NCBI GenBank assembly: GCA_963828825.1
Contig: CAWHGF010000007.1
Coordinates: 434,001 to 498,000, forward strand
DNA length: 64,000 bases
Reading direction: 5' to 3'
Source: Bog-473 sp963828825
GTDB lineage: Bacteria; Actinomycetota; Acidimicrobiia; Acidimicrobiales; RAAP-2
A program made the position numbers and the translations under genes. Shown here one piece after another: positions 8,523-16,935 of this stretch. Under the pieces are notes generated by a model that searched no databases, was not told where the DNA came from, and saw only the letters and a list, made by a program, of their open reading frames with translations. Each line of letters begins with the position of its first letter. The stretch's first letter is position 1.

Positions 8523-9683
8523 GTGAGGAAGGCCGTGCCGGACGACGAGGACGTCCGGTCCGAGATCGTCGCGACCGTCCGCCGCTTCGTGCAGCGAGAG
8601 GTGATCCCCGTCGCTTCCGACCTCGAGCGGTCGGACACCTTCCCGGAGAAGATCGTCGAGCAGATGCGCGCGCTCGGCCTCTTCGGCGTCACCATCCCCG
8701 AGGAGTACGGCGGGCTCGGGCTCGACCTGCTGACCTACATCGGCATCATCGAGGAGTTGGCCTACGGCTGGATGAGCCTGACCGGCATCGTCAACACCCA
8801 CACCATGGCCGCCACCTTGATCATGGCGCACGGCACCGAGGAGCAGAAGCAACGCTGGCTCCCCTCCATGGCCTCGGGTGAACGTCGGGGCGCGCTCTCG
8901 CTCTCCGAGCCCGATGCCGGGAGCGACACCCGCAACATCTCCTGCCGGGCCCGGCGGGACGGGGACGAGTACGTCATCAACGGCAGCAAGGCCTGGGTCA
9001 CCAACGGGGAGCGGGCCTCCATCGTGGCGCTGGCCGCCCGGGCCGAGGAGGGCATCACCGCCTTCATCGTCGAAAAGGAGCCCGGTGCGCGCTTCGGGGG
9101 CATTGCGGTCAGCAAGCACGTGGGCAAGCTGGGCTACCGGGGTGTCGAGACGGTCGAGATGGCCTACGCCGACCATCGCATCCCGGCCGCCAATGTCATC
9201 GGCGAGCGCGGGCGGGGCCTCCCCCAGATCCTCGGCGTGCTCGAAGTGGGGCGCATCAACATCGCGGCGCGCGCCGTCGGTGTGGCCCGGGCCGCCTTCG
9301 ACGCCGCGCTCGCCTACAGCATGCAGCGCGAGACCATGGGCAAGATCATCGGCGAGCACCAGGCGATTCAGCTGAAGCTGGCCGACATGGCGACGCGCCT
9401 GGAAGCGGCCCGGCTGCTGACCCGCAACGCCGCCGAGCGGAGGGCGCAAGGACTGCGCTGCGACGTCGAAGCCGGCATGGCGAAGCTGTTCGCCAGCGAA
9501 ACGGCGCTCGAACTGAGCACCGAGGCCATGCGGATCCACGGCGGGGTCGGCTACACCACCGAGTTCCCGGTCGAGCGCTTCTACCGCGATGCGCCCCTGA
9601 TGATCATCGGCGAGGGGACCAACGAGATTCAGCGGATCGTCATCGCCCGGGGCCTGCTGGCCCGGGCCCGCGGTCAGGCCTGA
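8523..9683 (+). CDS. Acyl-CoA dehydrogenase (complete, canonical)
   Basis: A 386-residue homotetramer-type acyl-CoA dehydrogenase. Motifs are complete: GALSLSEPDAGSDTRNIS, YVINGSKAWVTNG, QAIQLKLADMATRLEAARLL, IHGGVGYTTEFPVERFYRDA and IIGEGTNEIQRIVIARGLL with the catalytic Glu. It converts a short or branched acyl-CoA to the 2-enoyl-CoA, passing electrons to ETF. It is divergent from the ligase operon and its last 10 bases overlap the 3' end of the convergent CoA-transferase. The substrate is not determinable; C-terminal motifs resemble butyryl/isobutyryl-CoA type enzymes. Confidence 0.93.
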   Translation: MRKAVPDDEDVRSEIVATVRRFVQREVIPVASDLERSDTFPEKIVEQMRALGLFGVTIPEEYGGLGLDLLTYIGIIEELAYGWMSLTGIVNTHTMAATLIMAHGTEEQKQRWLPSMASGERRGALSLSEPDAGSDTRNISCRARRDGDEYVINGSKAWVTNGERASIVALAARAEEGITAFIVEKEPGARFGGIAVSKHVGKLGYRGVETVEMAYADHRIPAANVIGERGRGLPQILGVLEVGRINIAARAVGVARAAFDAALAYSMQRETMGKIIGEHQAIQLKLADMATRLEAARLLTRNAAERRAQGLRCDVEAGMAKLFASETALELSTEAMRIHGGVGYTTEFPVERFYRDAPLMIIGEGTNEIQRIVIARGLLARARGQA

Positions 9684-10906
9684 CCCGCCCCGTCGCCCTT
9701 CCTCCATCGGGCCAGCTCGGCCAGCACCGCCTCGGTGTGCTCGCCGAGGCGCGGCGCCGCCGCGGCCGGGCCGACGGGCACGTCCGAGAAGCTCACCGGT
9801 CCGTTGATCGATCGCCGCGTCGTCCCGTCGGCCTCGTTGTGCAGCTCGAGGAACCCGTCGTTGGCGGCCAGCTGGGGGTCTTCCAGCACGTCCGCCGGCC
9901 CTTGGGCCGGTGCCCACCAGACGCCGGCGCGGTCGAAGCGCTCGGCCCACTCGTCGAGAGTCCGCGCCCCGACGATGTCGTCGAGGACGGCGATGACCTC
10001 GGTGCGGTGCGTGCGGAGAGCCCTGGCGTCGGCGAAGCGGGGGTCGGCCAGCAGGTCCGGCCGGTCGAGGGCGCGGCACACGGTGTCGATGTGCCGGTCC
10101 GCCTCCAGGCCCGTGAAGAAGAACCAGCGCCCGTCCTTCGTCCGGTAGGAATTCATCAGCGGCGTCTGGTTGGCGTGCCGCGCCTCGGCCTTGGCCACCT
10201 TGCCGACGTTCTCCTGGAGGCTGAGGTCCCACCCGAGCACGTAGGTCCCGGTCCTCAGCAGTGACACCTCGACGACGCGCCCGCGTCCGGTCTGGCGCTG
10301 CTCGAGCACCCCGGCCAAGAGGCCGGCCAGGGCGGCCAGGCCGCTGATGTGGTCCCCGATGCCGCCGCGGGCGTTGAGCGGCACCCCCTCGCTGTTGGCC
10401 AGCTGCACGGACAGGCCGGACCGCGCCCAGAAGGCGCCGATGTCGTAGGCCGGGCGGTTCCGGTCCTCCCCCCGCAGCCCGTACCCGCTGACGCTGCAGT
10501 AGACGAGGCGCGGATGGCGGGCGACCGTGGCCGCCGCCTCGAGCCCGAGGCCGTCGAGCGCGTCGGGCCGCAGGTTGGTCAGGAACACATCGGCCGTCGA
10601 CAGCAGTTCCTCGAGCCGCTCCCGCGACTCCGGCTCGCGCAGGTCGAGCACGATGCTGCGCTTCCCCCGGTTGTCCTGCGCGAAGGCGGGGTTCGGGAAG
10701 TCCGTGCCGATGCCGAGCGAGCCGAAGGCACTGCGCATGGGGTCACCGTTCGGCGGCTCCACCTTGATGACGTCCGCACCCCAGTCGGCCAGCAGCGCAC
10801 CGGCCGACGGCGCCGCGACCCAGACGCCCATCTCGACCACGCGGAGACCGGTCAGGGCGGCCAGCCCGGTCGGCTCCGTGGGCCCGGTCGCTGCGGTCGT
10901 CGTCAT
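9674..10906 (-). CDS. CaiB/BaiF (family III) CoA-transferase
   Basis: A 410-residue family III transferase distinct from the one at 703-1905. It shows LTGLRVVEMGVWVAAPSAGA, WGADVIKVEPPNGDPMRSA, YCSVSGYGLRGEDRNRPAYD and NARGGIGDHISGLAALAGLL; the Asp in GDH is expected to be the nucleophile. ATG at 10906 overlaps the stop of the FadD3-like ligase by 4 bases, so the two enzymes are coupled and provide alternative ways of CoA activation or CoA recycling for one pathway. The 3' end overlaps the convergent dehydrogenase by 10 bases. Confidence 0.92.
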   Translation of the reverse strand: MTTTAATGPTEPTGLAALTGLRVVEMGVWVAAPSAGALLADWGADVIKVEPPNGDPMRSAFGSLGIGTDFPNPAFAQDNRGKRSIVLDLREPESRERLEELLSTADVFLTNLRPDALDGLGLEAAATVARHPRLVYCSVSGYGLRGEDRNRPAYDIGAFWARSGLSVQLANSEGVPLNARGGIGDHISGLAALAGLLAGVLEQRQTGRGRVVEVSLLRTGTYVLGWDLSLQENVGKVAKAEARHANQTPLMNSYRTKDGRWFFFTGLEADRHIDTVCRALDRPDLLADPRFADARALRTHRTEVIAVLDDIVGARTLDEWAERFDRAGVWWAPAQGPADVLEDPQLAANDGFLELHNEADGTTRRSINGPVSFSDVPVGPAAAAPRLGEHTEAVLAELARWRKGDGAGQA

Positions 10907-12501
10907 CGGGAGTCACCGCCAGATGCACCGGCCCACGCGCGGAGGACATCCTTCACGACCTTCCCCGTGGCGTTGACCGGCAGCGCATCGACGATCTCCA
11001 CCACCCGGGGCACCTTGTAGTTGGCCATCTCGTTCCGGCACCACCCGATGATGTCGTCACCGGAGACGTCGTCGGACACGACGACGAAGGCCATGCCCAC
11101 CTCGCCGAGACGCTGGTCGGGGACGCCGATCACCGCCGCCTGCTGCACGGCCGGGTGTCGGACCAGCGCGTTCTCGATTTCGGCCGGGTACGCGTTGAAC
11201 CCCCCGACGATGAACATGTCCTTCACGCGGCCGACGATGCGCAGACGGCCCGCGTCGTCCACCACGCCGAGGTCGCCCGTGCGGAGCCAGCCGTCGGGCG
11301 CGAGCACCTTGGCCGTCCCTTCCGGGTCGTCGAGGTAGCCGGCCATGATGCTGCCGCCGCGGAGCAGCACCTCGCCGGCGCGCCCGGTCTCGACGTCACG
11401 ACCGTCCTCGCCGACGACGCGCAACTCGAAGCCCGGACGCGGCCGGCCCACGGTCGTGGCGATCGCCTCGGCATCGTCGCCCTCGGAGGTCGCGCAGGCG
11501 GTGCCACCCTCCGTGAGCCCATAGCCGGTGACGATCTCCGAGAACGGAAGCTCGTCGTGGACGCGGCGGATCAGCTCGACGGGAATGTCCGCCGCGCCGG
11601 TCACGGCCACGCGCAGCGTCGAGAGGTCGTGCCGCGAGCGATCGGGGTGGTCGAGGATGGACTGGTACAGCGTCGGCGGCCCGGGCAGGACCGTCACCCG
11701 TTCCGCCGCCACCCGGGCCAGGACGCGATCGACGTCGAAGACCGGCTCGGGCAGCATGATCGCCCCGCTGGCGACGCTGGCCAGAATGCCGGCCTTGAGT
11801 CCGAACATGTGGAAGTAGGGGTTCACCTGGAGATAGACGTCGCCGACCCTGAGCCCGGTCATGGCCACCCAGTCCGTGGCGACGATCAGCGTGCGGCCGT
11901 GGGTCATCACGACGCCCTTGGGGAGACCGGTCGTCCCCGACGTGAAGAGGATGTCCGACGGATCATCGGGACCGAGGGCGGCGCTGCGGCGCTGCACCTC
12001 GACGGCCGATTCCGGCGTCGCGGCGCCCACGAAGTCCCGCCACGCCACCGCCCGCCCGCTCGCCTCGCCCGCCGCCACGATGGTGTCGAGTGCCGGCAGC
12101 GTGGCGCCGGTCGCCTCGAGCATCGCCACGTAGTCGGTGCCCAGGAAGTCGGTGGCGGTGACGAGGACGCGGGCCCCGCTCCGGGAAAGGATGTCCGCCC
12201 CCTCGGCACCCTTGAACCGGGTGTTCACCGGGACGAGGACCCCGCCGGCCGCGAACAGGCCGAGCGCCGCCACGATCCACTCGGCGCAGTTGCCGCACCA
12301 GATCGCCACGCGATCACCGGGCTCGACCCCTGCCCCGACCAGCGCAGCACCGAACCCCACGGCGTCACGGGCCAGCTCCCCGTACGACAGATCGGCCTCC
12401 GCGTCGCGGACGGCCAGCCGGTCGACGAACCGTTCGGCCGTGCTGGCGAGCATGGCCGGGATGGACGGCCAGGGTGCTGGCCCCGACGGCGGTCGGCTCA
12501 C
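10903..12501 (-). CDS. FadD3-like acyl-CoA ligase
   Basis: About 532 residues from the GTG at 12501; an ATG at 12558 would add 19 residues. DILFTSGTTGLPKGVVMTHG, VNPYFHMFGLKAGILASV, VTVLPGPPTLYQSILDHPDR and GGFNAYPAEIENALVRHPAV closely resemble the M. tuberculosis FadD3 line, which activates the methylhexahydroindanone propionate (HIP) left from steroid rings C and D; SGK is replaced by ATGKVVKDVLRAW with the catalytic Lys. The similarity is from memory of the family, so a HIP or other bicyclic acid substrate is an inference. The GTG start overlaps the stop of a tiny upstream ORF (GTGA). Confidence 0.88.
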   Translation of the reverse strand: MSRPPSGPAPWPSIPAMLASTAERFVDRLAVRDAEADLSYGELARDAVGFGAALVGAGVEPGDRVAIWCGNCAEWIVAALGLFAAGGVLVPVNTRFKGAEGADILSRSGARVLVTATDFLGTDYVAMLEATGATLPALDTIVAAGEASGRAVAWRDFVGAATPESAVEVQRRSAALGPDDPSDILFTSGTTGLPKGVVMTHGRTLIVATDWVAMTGLRVGDVYLQVNPYFHMFGLKAGILASVASGAIMLPEPVFDVDRVLARVAAERVTVLPGPPTLYQSILDHPDRSRHDLSTLRVAVTGAADIPVELIRRVHDELPFSEIVTGYGLTEGGTACATSEGDDAEAIATTVGRPRPGFELRVVGEDGRDVETGRAGEVLLRGGSIMAGYLDDPEGTAKVLAPDGWLRTGDLGVVDDAGRLRIVGRVKDMFIVGGFNAYPAEIENALVRHPAVQQAAVIGVPDQRLGEVGMAFVVVSDDVSGDDIIGWCRNEMANYKVPRVVEIVDALPVNATGKVVKDVLRAWAGASGGDSR

Positions 12502-12533
12502 CGGCCCGGCGCCGCCGGGCCGACGCCGGCCAT
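12498..12533 (-). other. Possible 11-codon upstream ORF coupled to the FadD3-like gene
   Basis: ATG at 12533 is preceded at 10 bases by GGAAAGAGG and encodes MAGVGPAAPGR; its TGA overlaps the GTG of the ligase gene as GTGA. A translated leader that delivers ribosomes to a GTG lacking its own Shine-Dalgarno is plausible, but coding of so short a frame in GC-rich DNA cannot be shown by reading alone. Confidence 0.25.
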
Positions 12534-12553
12534 TGAGAATGGTCCTCTTTCCA

Positions 12554-12559
12554 TACAAT
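12554..12559 (+). promoter_or_regulatory. Likely -10 box of the P450 gene in a divergent intergenic region
   Basis: TACAAT sits in the only AT-rich patch between the divergent ligase and P450 genes and would give a leader of about 70 bases to the P450 start, which has its own GGGAGAAGAG ribosome-binding site. Confidence 0.4.
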
Positions 12560-12634
12560 AATGTTACTTTCGACGTGTGGCCTCACGGGAAGGTGGGGCT
12601 TGCGCCGCTCGCCGGAGCCCACAAGGGAGAAGAG

Positions 12635-13834
12635 ATGGCCACAATTGCGCCTGCGCCGTACTACGACCCCTACGACTTCGACATCGACGCCGATCCGTAT
12701 CCGGTCTGGAAGCGGCTGCGCGACGAGGCTCCCCTCTACTTCAACGAGAAGTACGAGTTCTATGCGATCAGCCGGTACGAGGACGTCGAACGTGCCCTGG
12801 TCGAGTGGCAGACGTACAGCTCCGCCAAGGGCTCCGTGCTCGAGATGATCAAGGCGGGAATCGAGATGCCGCCCGGCATGTTCATCTTCGAGGACCCGCC
12901 CGACCACGACCTGCACCGCGGGATCATGAGTCGCGTGTTCACCCCGCGGCGCATGGCGGCCATTGAGCCGCAGGTCCGGGCCTACGCGGCGCGCACGCTG
13001 GACCCGCTCGTCGGGACCGGCGGCTTCGACTTCATCGCCGACCTGGGCGCCGAGATCCCCATGCGCACCATCGGCATGCTCCTCGGGATACCCGAGGAGG
13101 ACCAACAGGCGATCCGCGACCACATCGACGAGGGCCTGCGCCTGGAGTCGGGCGTCATGCCCGAGGTCGGCGTCATGGCGGAGGACAGGACCGCCTCGGA
13201 CTACGGCGCCTACATCGAGTGGCGCGCCCAGCATCCGTCGGACGATCTCATGACCGAGTTGCTGACGGCGGAGTTCACCGACGATTCCGGGACGGTGCGC
13301 ACGCTGACCCGGGACGAGATCCTGGGCTACATCGGCCTGCTCTCGGGAGCCGGCAACGAGACCACCACGCGCCTCATCGGCTGGGCGGGCAAGCTCCTGG
13401 CCGAGCACCCGCAGCAGCGCAGGGAGCTCGTGGAGGACCCCTCGTTGATCCCGGCCGCCATTGAGGAATTCCTCCGCTACGAGCCGCCCTCCCCCGTCCA
13501 GTCCCGCTCGGTGACCACCGAGGTGGAGCACCACGGCCAGGTCGTCCCGGCGGGGAGCATCATGGTGCTCCTGAACGCCTCGGCCAACCGTGACGAGCGC
13601 CAGTTCCCCGACCCCGACCGGTTCAACATCCATCGCAAGGCCCAACGCCACTTGAGCTTCGGGTACGGCCTGCACTTCTGCCTGGGTGCGCACCTGGCCC
13701 GACTCGAGGCACGCATCGCGCTCGAAGAGGTGCTCAAGCGGTTCCCGGTGTGGGACGTGGACACCGCCAACGCGGTGCAGGCCCGGACGTCGACCGTGCG
13801 GGGATGGGAGAAGCTCCCGGTGCGCACGGCGTGA
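12635..13834 (+). CDS. Cytochrome P450
   Basis: A 399-residue soluble bacterial P450 hydroxylase. I-helix GAGNETTTRLIGWAG carries the acid-Thr proton relay; EEFLRYE is the ExxR motif; FGYGLHFCLGAHLAR is the heme loop with thiolate Cys about residue 349. Start ATG 12635 follows GGGAGAAGAG; the longer open frame upstream is a shadow of the divergent ligase. No ferredoxin or ferredoxin reductase is encoded nearby, so redox partners must come from elsewhere. It is followed by an enoyl-CoA hydratase 33 bases downstream, so it probably hydroxylates a substrate that enters acyl-CoA metabolism. Confidence 0.93.
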   Translation: MATIAPAPYYDPYDFDIDADPYPVWKRLRDEAPLYFNEKYEFYAISRYEDVERALVEWQTYSSAKGSVLEMIKAGIEMPPGMFIFEDPPDHDLHRGIMSRVFTPRRMAAIEPQVRAYAARTLDPLVGTGGFDFIADLGAEIPMRTIGMLLGIPEEDQQAIRDHIDEGLRLESGVMPEVGVMAEDRTASDYGAYIEWRAQHPSDDLMTELLTAEFTDDSGTVRTLTRDEILGYIGLLSGAGNETTTRLIGWAGKLLAEHPQQRRELVEDPSLIPAAIEEFLRYEPPSPVQSRSVTTEVEHHGQVVPAGSIMVLLNASANRDERQFPDPDRFNIHRKAQRHLSFGYGLHFCLGAHLARLEARIALEEVLKRFPVWDVDTANAVQARTSTVRGWEKLPVRTA

Positions 13835-13867
13835 CGCCGGCCGAGCGGGTGTCCCTGAAGCGCAGCC

Positions 13868-14620
13868 ATGGCTGAGGCCGTCCGGACGGCCAGGGACGGC
13901 ACCATCCTCGTCATCACCCTGAACCGACCGGACGTCAAGAACGCCATCGACTCGGACATGTCACTCGGCGTGCTCGAGGCGCTGGCGGCGCTGGACGCCG
14001 ACGGCGACCTGCGCGTCGGGGTGCTCACCGGCGCGGGCGGCTCTTTCTGCGCCGGCATGGACCTCAAGGCCTTCGCGCGAACCGGGCTCCCCGAGGGAGT
14101 CGACGACATCTTCCGCAACGGGTGCCGGAAGCCGCTCATCGCGGCGATCGAGGGTGTGGCGGTTGGCGGCGGGCTGGAGCTTGCGCTCATCGCCGACCTC
14201 CTGGTGGCGTCGAGTGAGGCCAGGTTCGGCTCGCCGGAGGTCACGTTCGGGCTCTTCCCGGGCGGCGGTGCGTTGCTGCGGCTGCCCCGTCATCTGCCAC
14301 AGTCGATCGTCACCGAGATGGCCCTGACCGGCGAGCCGCTCTCCGCCCGGTCGGCGCTGCAGCACGGGCTCATCGTGCGCATGTGCGAGCCGGGTGGAAC
14401 GCTCGACGCGGCGATGGAGCTGGCGGCGGCCATCGCGCGCAACGCCCCGCTCGGCGTCGAGGCGGCCAAGCGCATGCTGCACCTCGCTCCCGGCGGGTCC
14501 GAGGCCGAGCTGTGGCCCCTGCAGCGCGAGCTGGTGGACTCCGTCTTCCATTCCGACGACGCGCAAGAGGGTGCCCGCGCCTTCGCCGAGAAGCGACCGG
14601 CCCACTGGAGCGGACGGTGA
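13868..14620 (+). CDS. Enoyl-CoA hydratase/isomerase family protein
   Basis: A 250-residue crotonase. ILVITLNRPDVKNAIDS, GAGGSFCAGMDLKAF (first oxyanion segment) and EGVAVGGGLELALIADLL (second) are clear, and FGSPEVTFGLFPGGGALLRL retains the PE-x-x-x-GLFPG pattern with a catalytic-position acidic residue. It would hydrate or isomerise an enoyl-CoA. It lies between the P450 and a DapB-fold oxidoreductase on the same strand with 33 and 54 base gaps, suggesting one operon. Confidence 0.92.
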   Translation: MAEAVRTARDGTILVITLNRPDVKNAIDSDMSLGVLEALAALDADGDLRVGVLTGAGGSFCAGMDLKAFARTGLPEGVDDIFRNGCRKPLIAAIEGVAVGGGLELALIADLLVASSEARFGSPEVTFGLFPGGGALLRLPRHLPQSIVTEMALTGEPLSARSALQHGLIVRMCEPGGTLDAAMELAAAIARNAPLGVEAAKRMLHLAPGGSEAELWPLQRELVDSVFHSDDAQEGARAFAEKRPAHWSGR

Positions 14621-14674
14621 CGTCGCCCCGGGCGTCCAGCCAACGCGTCCGAGACAGAGGAGGAAGACGCCGGC

Positions 14675-15715
14675 ATGAGCAGTGATCGCTATCGGGTTGT
14701 CCAGTGGGCGACGGGCAACATCGGCTCGCACTCGCTGCGGGCTGTCATTGCGCACCCGGACCTCGACCTGGTGGGCGTGTACGTCTACTCGGAGGAGAAG
14801 GCCGGGCGCGATGCCGGGGAGCTCTGTGGTGCGCCGGCCACCGGAGTGCGGGCCACCCGGGACATCGCGGACATCGTCGCCCTGCAGCCGGACTGCGTGC
14901 TCTACATGGCGGACCGCATAGACGTTGACGCGCTGTGCCAGCTGCTGGAGGCCGGCGTGAACGTGGTGTCGACCCGGAGCGAGTTCCACAATCCGGCCCG
15001 ACTCGATCCGGAGACCCGCCGACGGCTCGAGGCCGCCTGCGCCCGTGGGGATGCCTCGCTCCACAGCACCGGCTCGAGCCCGGGATTCATCACCGAGGCG
15101 TTGCCCCTCGTCTTGACGTCGCTGCAGCGCCGCTTGGACCATCTCCTGATTGAGGAATTCGCCGACATGTCGTCCCGCAACTCGCCCGAGCTGATCTTCG
15201 ACCTCATGGGCTTCGGCCGCGACCCCACGAGCTTTGACCCGCGGGGGGTCGAGGCGCACGGCGGTGCCTCGTTCGCCGGATCGCTGGAAGTCGTCGCCGA
15301 GGCACTGTCGCTCCCGCTCGACTCCGTGGCGGCCACGGGCCAGGTGGCGACGGCCCGGCACGACGTGGACGTCGCCGCCGGCCGCGTGGAGGCCGGCACC
15401 ATCGGCGCGCAGCGGATGCAGGTCAGCGGTCTCCGCGACGGCCGGCCTCTGCTCACGTTCAGCGCCAGCTGGTACCTGACGGCCGACGTCGAGCCGGCGT
15501 GGGACCTGCGCGAGACGGGCTGGCACGTGTTGGTCCAAGGTGACACGCCCCTGGACGTCGACGTGCGCTTCCCGGTGCCCCCCGACGAGTGGGCGGCAAC
15601 ATCGCCGGGGTTGACGGCACACCGCCCCGTGAACGCCATTCCCTACGTCTGCGCGGCCGAACCCGGAATCCGGACCGTTGTCGACCTGCCGCAGGTCATC
15701 GCTACATTGAGCTGA
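14675..15715 (+). CDS. NAD(P)-binding DapB-fold oxidoreductase (2,4-diaminopentanoate dehydrogenase-like)
   Basis: A 346-residue protein with an N-terminal Rossmann domain: YRVVQWATGNIGSHSLRAVI has the glycine-rich loop typical of the dihydrodipicolinate-reductase N-domain family found repeatedly in actinobacterial catabolic clusters. A central HSTGSSPGFITEALPLVL segment and GFGRDP follow. True function of these proteins is mostly unknown; 2,4-diaminopentanoate dehydrogenase is the characterised relative. The ATG follows GGAGGAAGACGCCGGC. It is the third gene of the P450-hydratase operon. Confidence 0.82.
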   Translation: MSSDRYRVVQWATGNIGSHSLRAVIAHPDLDLVGVYVYSEEKAGRDAGELCGAPATGVRATRDIADIVALQPDCVLYMADRIDVDALCQLLEAGVNVVSTRSEFHNPARLDPETRRRLEAACARGDASLHSTGSSPGFITEALPLVLTSLQRRLDHLLIEEFADMSSRNSPELIFDLMGFGRDPTSFDPRGVEAHGGASFAGSLEVVAEALSLPLDSVAATGQVATARHDVDVAAGRVEAGTIGAQRMQVSGLRDGRPLLTFSASWYLTADVEPAWDLRETGWHVLVQGDTPLDVDVRFPVPPDEWAATSPGLTAHRPVNAIPYVCAAEPGIRTVVDLPQVIATLS

Positions 15716-15749
15716 TGGCCGCCCGCCGTCCGCCCCGCCAGGCCTTCTC

Positions 15750-16272
15750 ATGAGCTCCGTCGGCCTCGTCGTCGGGAACCCGAAAGGCGCGCTCCCGGAC
15801 GCTCACGCTCGCAGAGGCGATCGCCGCGGCGGCGGCCGGCGCGGCGGGGCTCGACGCGGCCGATCGACTGACCATCGACCTCGCCGATTTGGGCCCGCAG
15901 CTGTTCGACTGGTCCTCAGCGCGGGTGAAAGAGGCCGTGGAGGGCGTCCGTTCGTGCTCGCTGGTGGTCGTGGCCTCGCCCACCTACAAGGCCAGCTACA
16001 CGGGCCTGCTGAAGTCGTTTCTCGACTGGTTCAGCACCACCGACCTCCTGGGCGTCACGGTCGTCCCGGTCATGACCGGCGCCGGTGCCCACCACGCTCT
16101 CGCCGTCGAGGTGCACCTGCGGCCCGTTCTCGTCGAGCTCGGCGCCTCGCTCCCCACGCGGGGGCTCTACATCACCGAGGGCGAGTTCGCGGGAACCGAC
16201 GACGTCATCGCGACATGGCTGCTGGCGGCGGGGCCGCAATTGCGTCAGTCCGTGAGCATGACGCGCCCATGA
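15750..16272 (+). pseudogene. NADPH-dependent FMN reductase-like protein, frameshifted
   Basis: ATG at 15750 begins MSSVGLVVGNPK, a flavodoxin-fold opening. At about 15786 the reading must move by one base to continue as ARSRTLTLAEAIAAA through LADLGPQLFDW, CSLVVVASPTYKASYTGLLK (the flavin-phosphate loop region of the family) and the stop at 16272; the downstream frame has a TGA at 15751 and no start codon before the conserved region. Removing one G from AAAGGCGCGC gives an intact 173-residue protein. It would supply reduced FMN to a monooxygenase. Its stop overlaps the next ATG as ATGA. Whether the shift is biological or an assembly error is open. Confidence 0.75.
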
Positions 16273-16895
16273 CGTCTCCGGACGGACCACGGCTGCCGCC
16301 GCTCCCCTTCGCCGATTGGGACGAGATCACCCGCACAACGTTGCTGCAGTATCTACGCCGCCCAGAGCTCTACCTGTCGGGGGCGCCGGACGCACCGCCC
16401 ATGCCGATCGTCTTGGAGATGTTCGCCCACCACCTCCCCCTCAGTGCGTCCTGGCTGCCTTTCACCGAGATGCTCGGCAGTGACGACGCCAAGCTGAGTC
16501 CCGAGCACCGCGAGCTGCTCATCCTCCGCGTCGCCTGGCGCACACGCTCGGGGTACGAATGGAACCAGCACAGCCGGATGGGCATCGACGCCGGCCTGAC
16601 GACGGCGCAGATCGACGCGATCGCCGACGGGCCTCCGGCTGACGCGTGGACGCCGCTCGAGCGGACTCTGTTGACCGCGGTCGACGAGATCGTCGAAGAC
16701 CATGTAGTCAGCGATGCCACCTGGAGTGCGCTGGCTTCGCACTTCGGGCCCGCCGAGATCTTCGAGCTGCTCTTCCTGATCGGGGGGTACCTCTGCCTAG
16801 CCGGCGTCCTGAACAGCATCGGGCTGCAGTCCGCCATGCCGTCGAAGCCGCCGGGTCAATCAGGTCCAGGTGGCTGCGACGAGGCGACCCCGTAG
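16269..16895 (+). CDS. Carboxymuconolactone decarboxylase (AhpD-like) family protein
   Basis: A 208-residue all-helical protein. LSPEHRELLILRVAWRTRSG followed by YEWNQHSRMGIDAGLTTAQI is the family core, but the AhpD redox CxxC is absent; the pattern is E-W-x-x-H. Members without the cysteines are common beside P450 and SDR genes in actinobacteria and have no assigned reaction. A paralogue with the same E-(Y/W)-x-W-x-x-H lies at 29747-30328. Its ATG overlaps the stop of the FMN reductase-like gene. Confidence 0.85.
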   Translation: MTSPDGPRLPPLPFADWDEITRTTLLQYLRRPELYLSGAPDAPPMPIVLEMFAHHLPLSASWLPFTEMLGSDDAKLSPEHRELLILRVAWRTRSGYEWNQHSRMGIDAGLTTAQIDAIADGPPADAWTPLERTLLTAVDEIVEDHVVSDATWSALASHFGPAEIFELLFLIGGYLCLAGVLNSIGLQSAMPSKPPGQSGPGGCDEATP

Positions 16896-16935
16896 GCATC
16901 GCGCAGGACACGATCACCGAGTCGCCTCCGGGCGA

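Noticed and set aside
7043..8881. 612-codon open frame antisense to the acyl-CoA ligase
   Set aside because: The opposite strand encodes a motif-complete ligase; this frame has low-complexity Arg/Gly-rich sequence only.
8493..10232. 579-codon frame antisense to acyl-CoA dehydrogenase and part of the CoA-transferase
   Set aside because: Crosses two real genes and has no family signature.
12365..13693. 442-codon frame antisense to the P450
   Set aside because: Shadow of a clear P450 gene.
13961..15751. 596-codon frame antisense to the hydratase and DapB-fold genes
   Set aside because: Shadow frame; no domain, no start signal.
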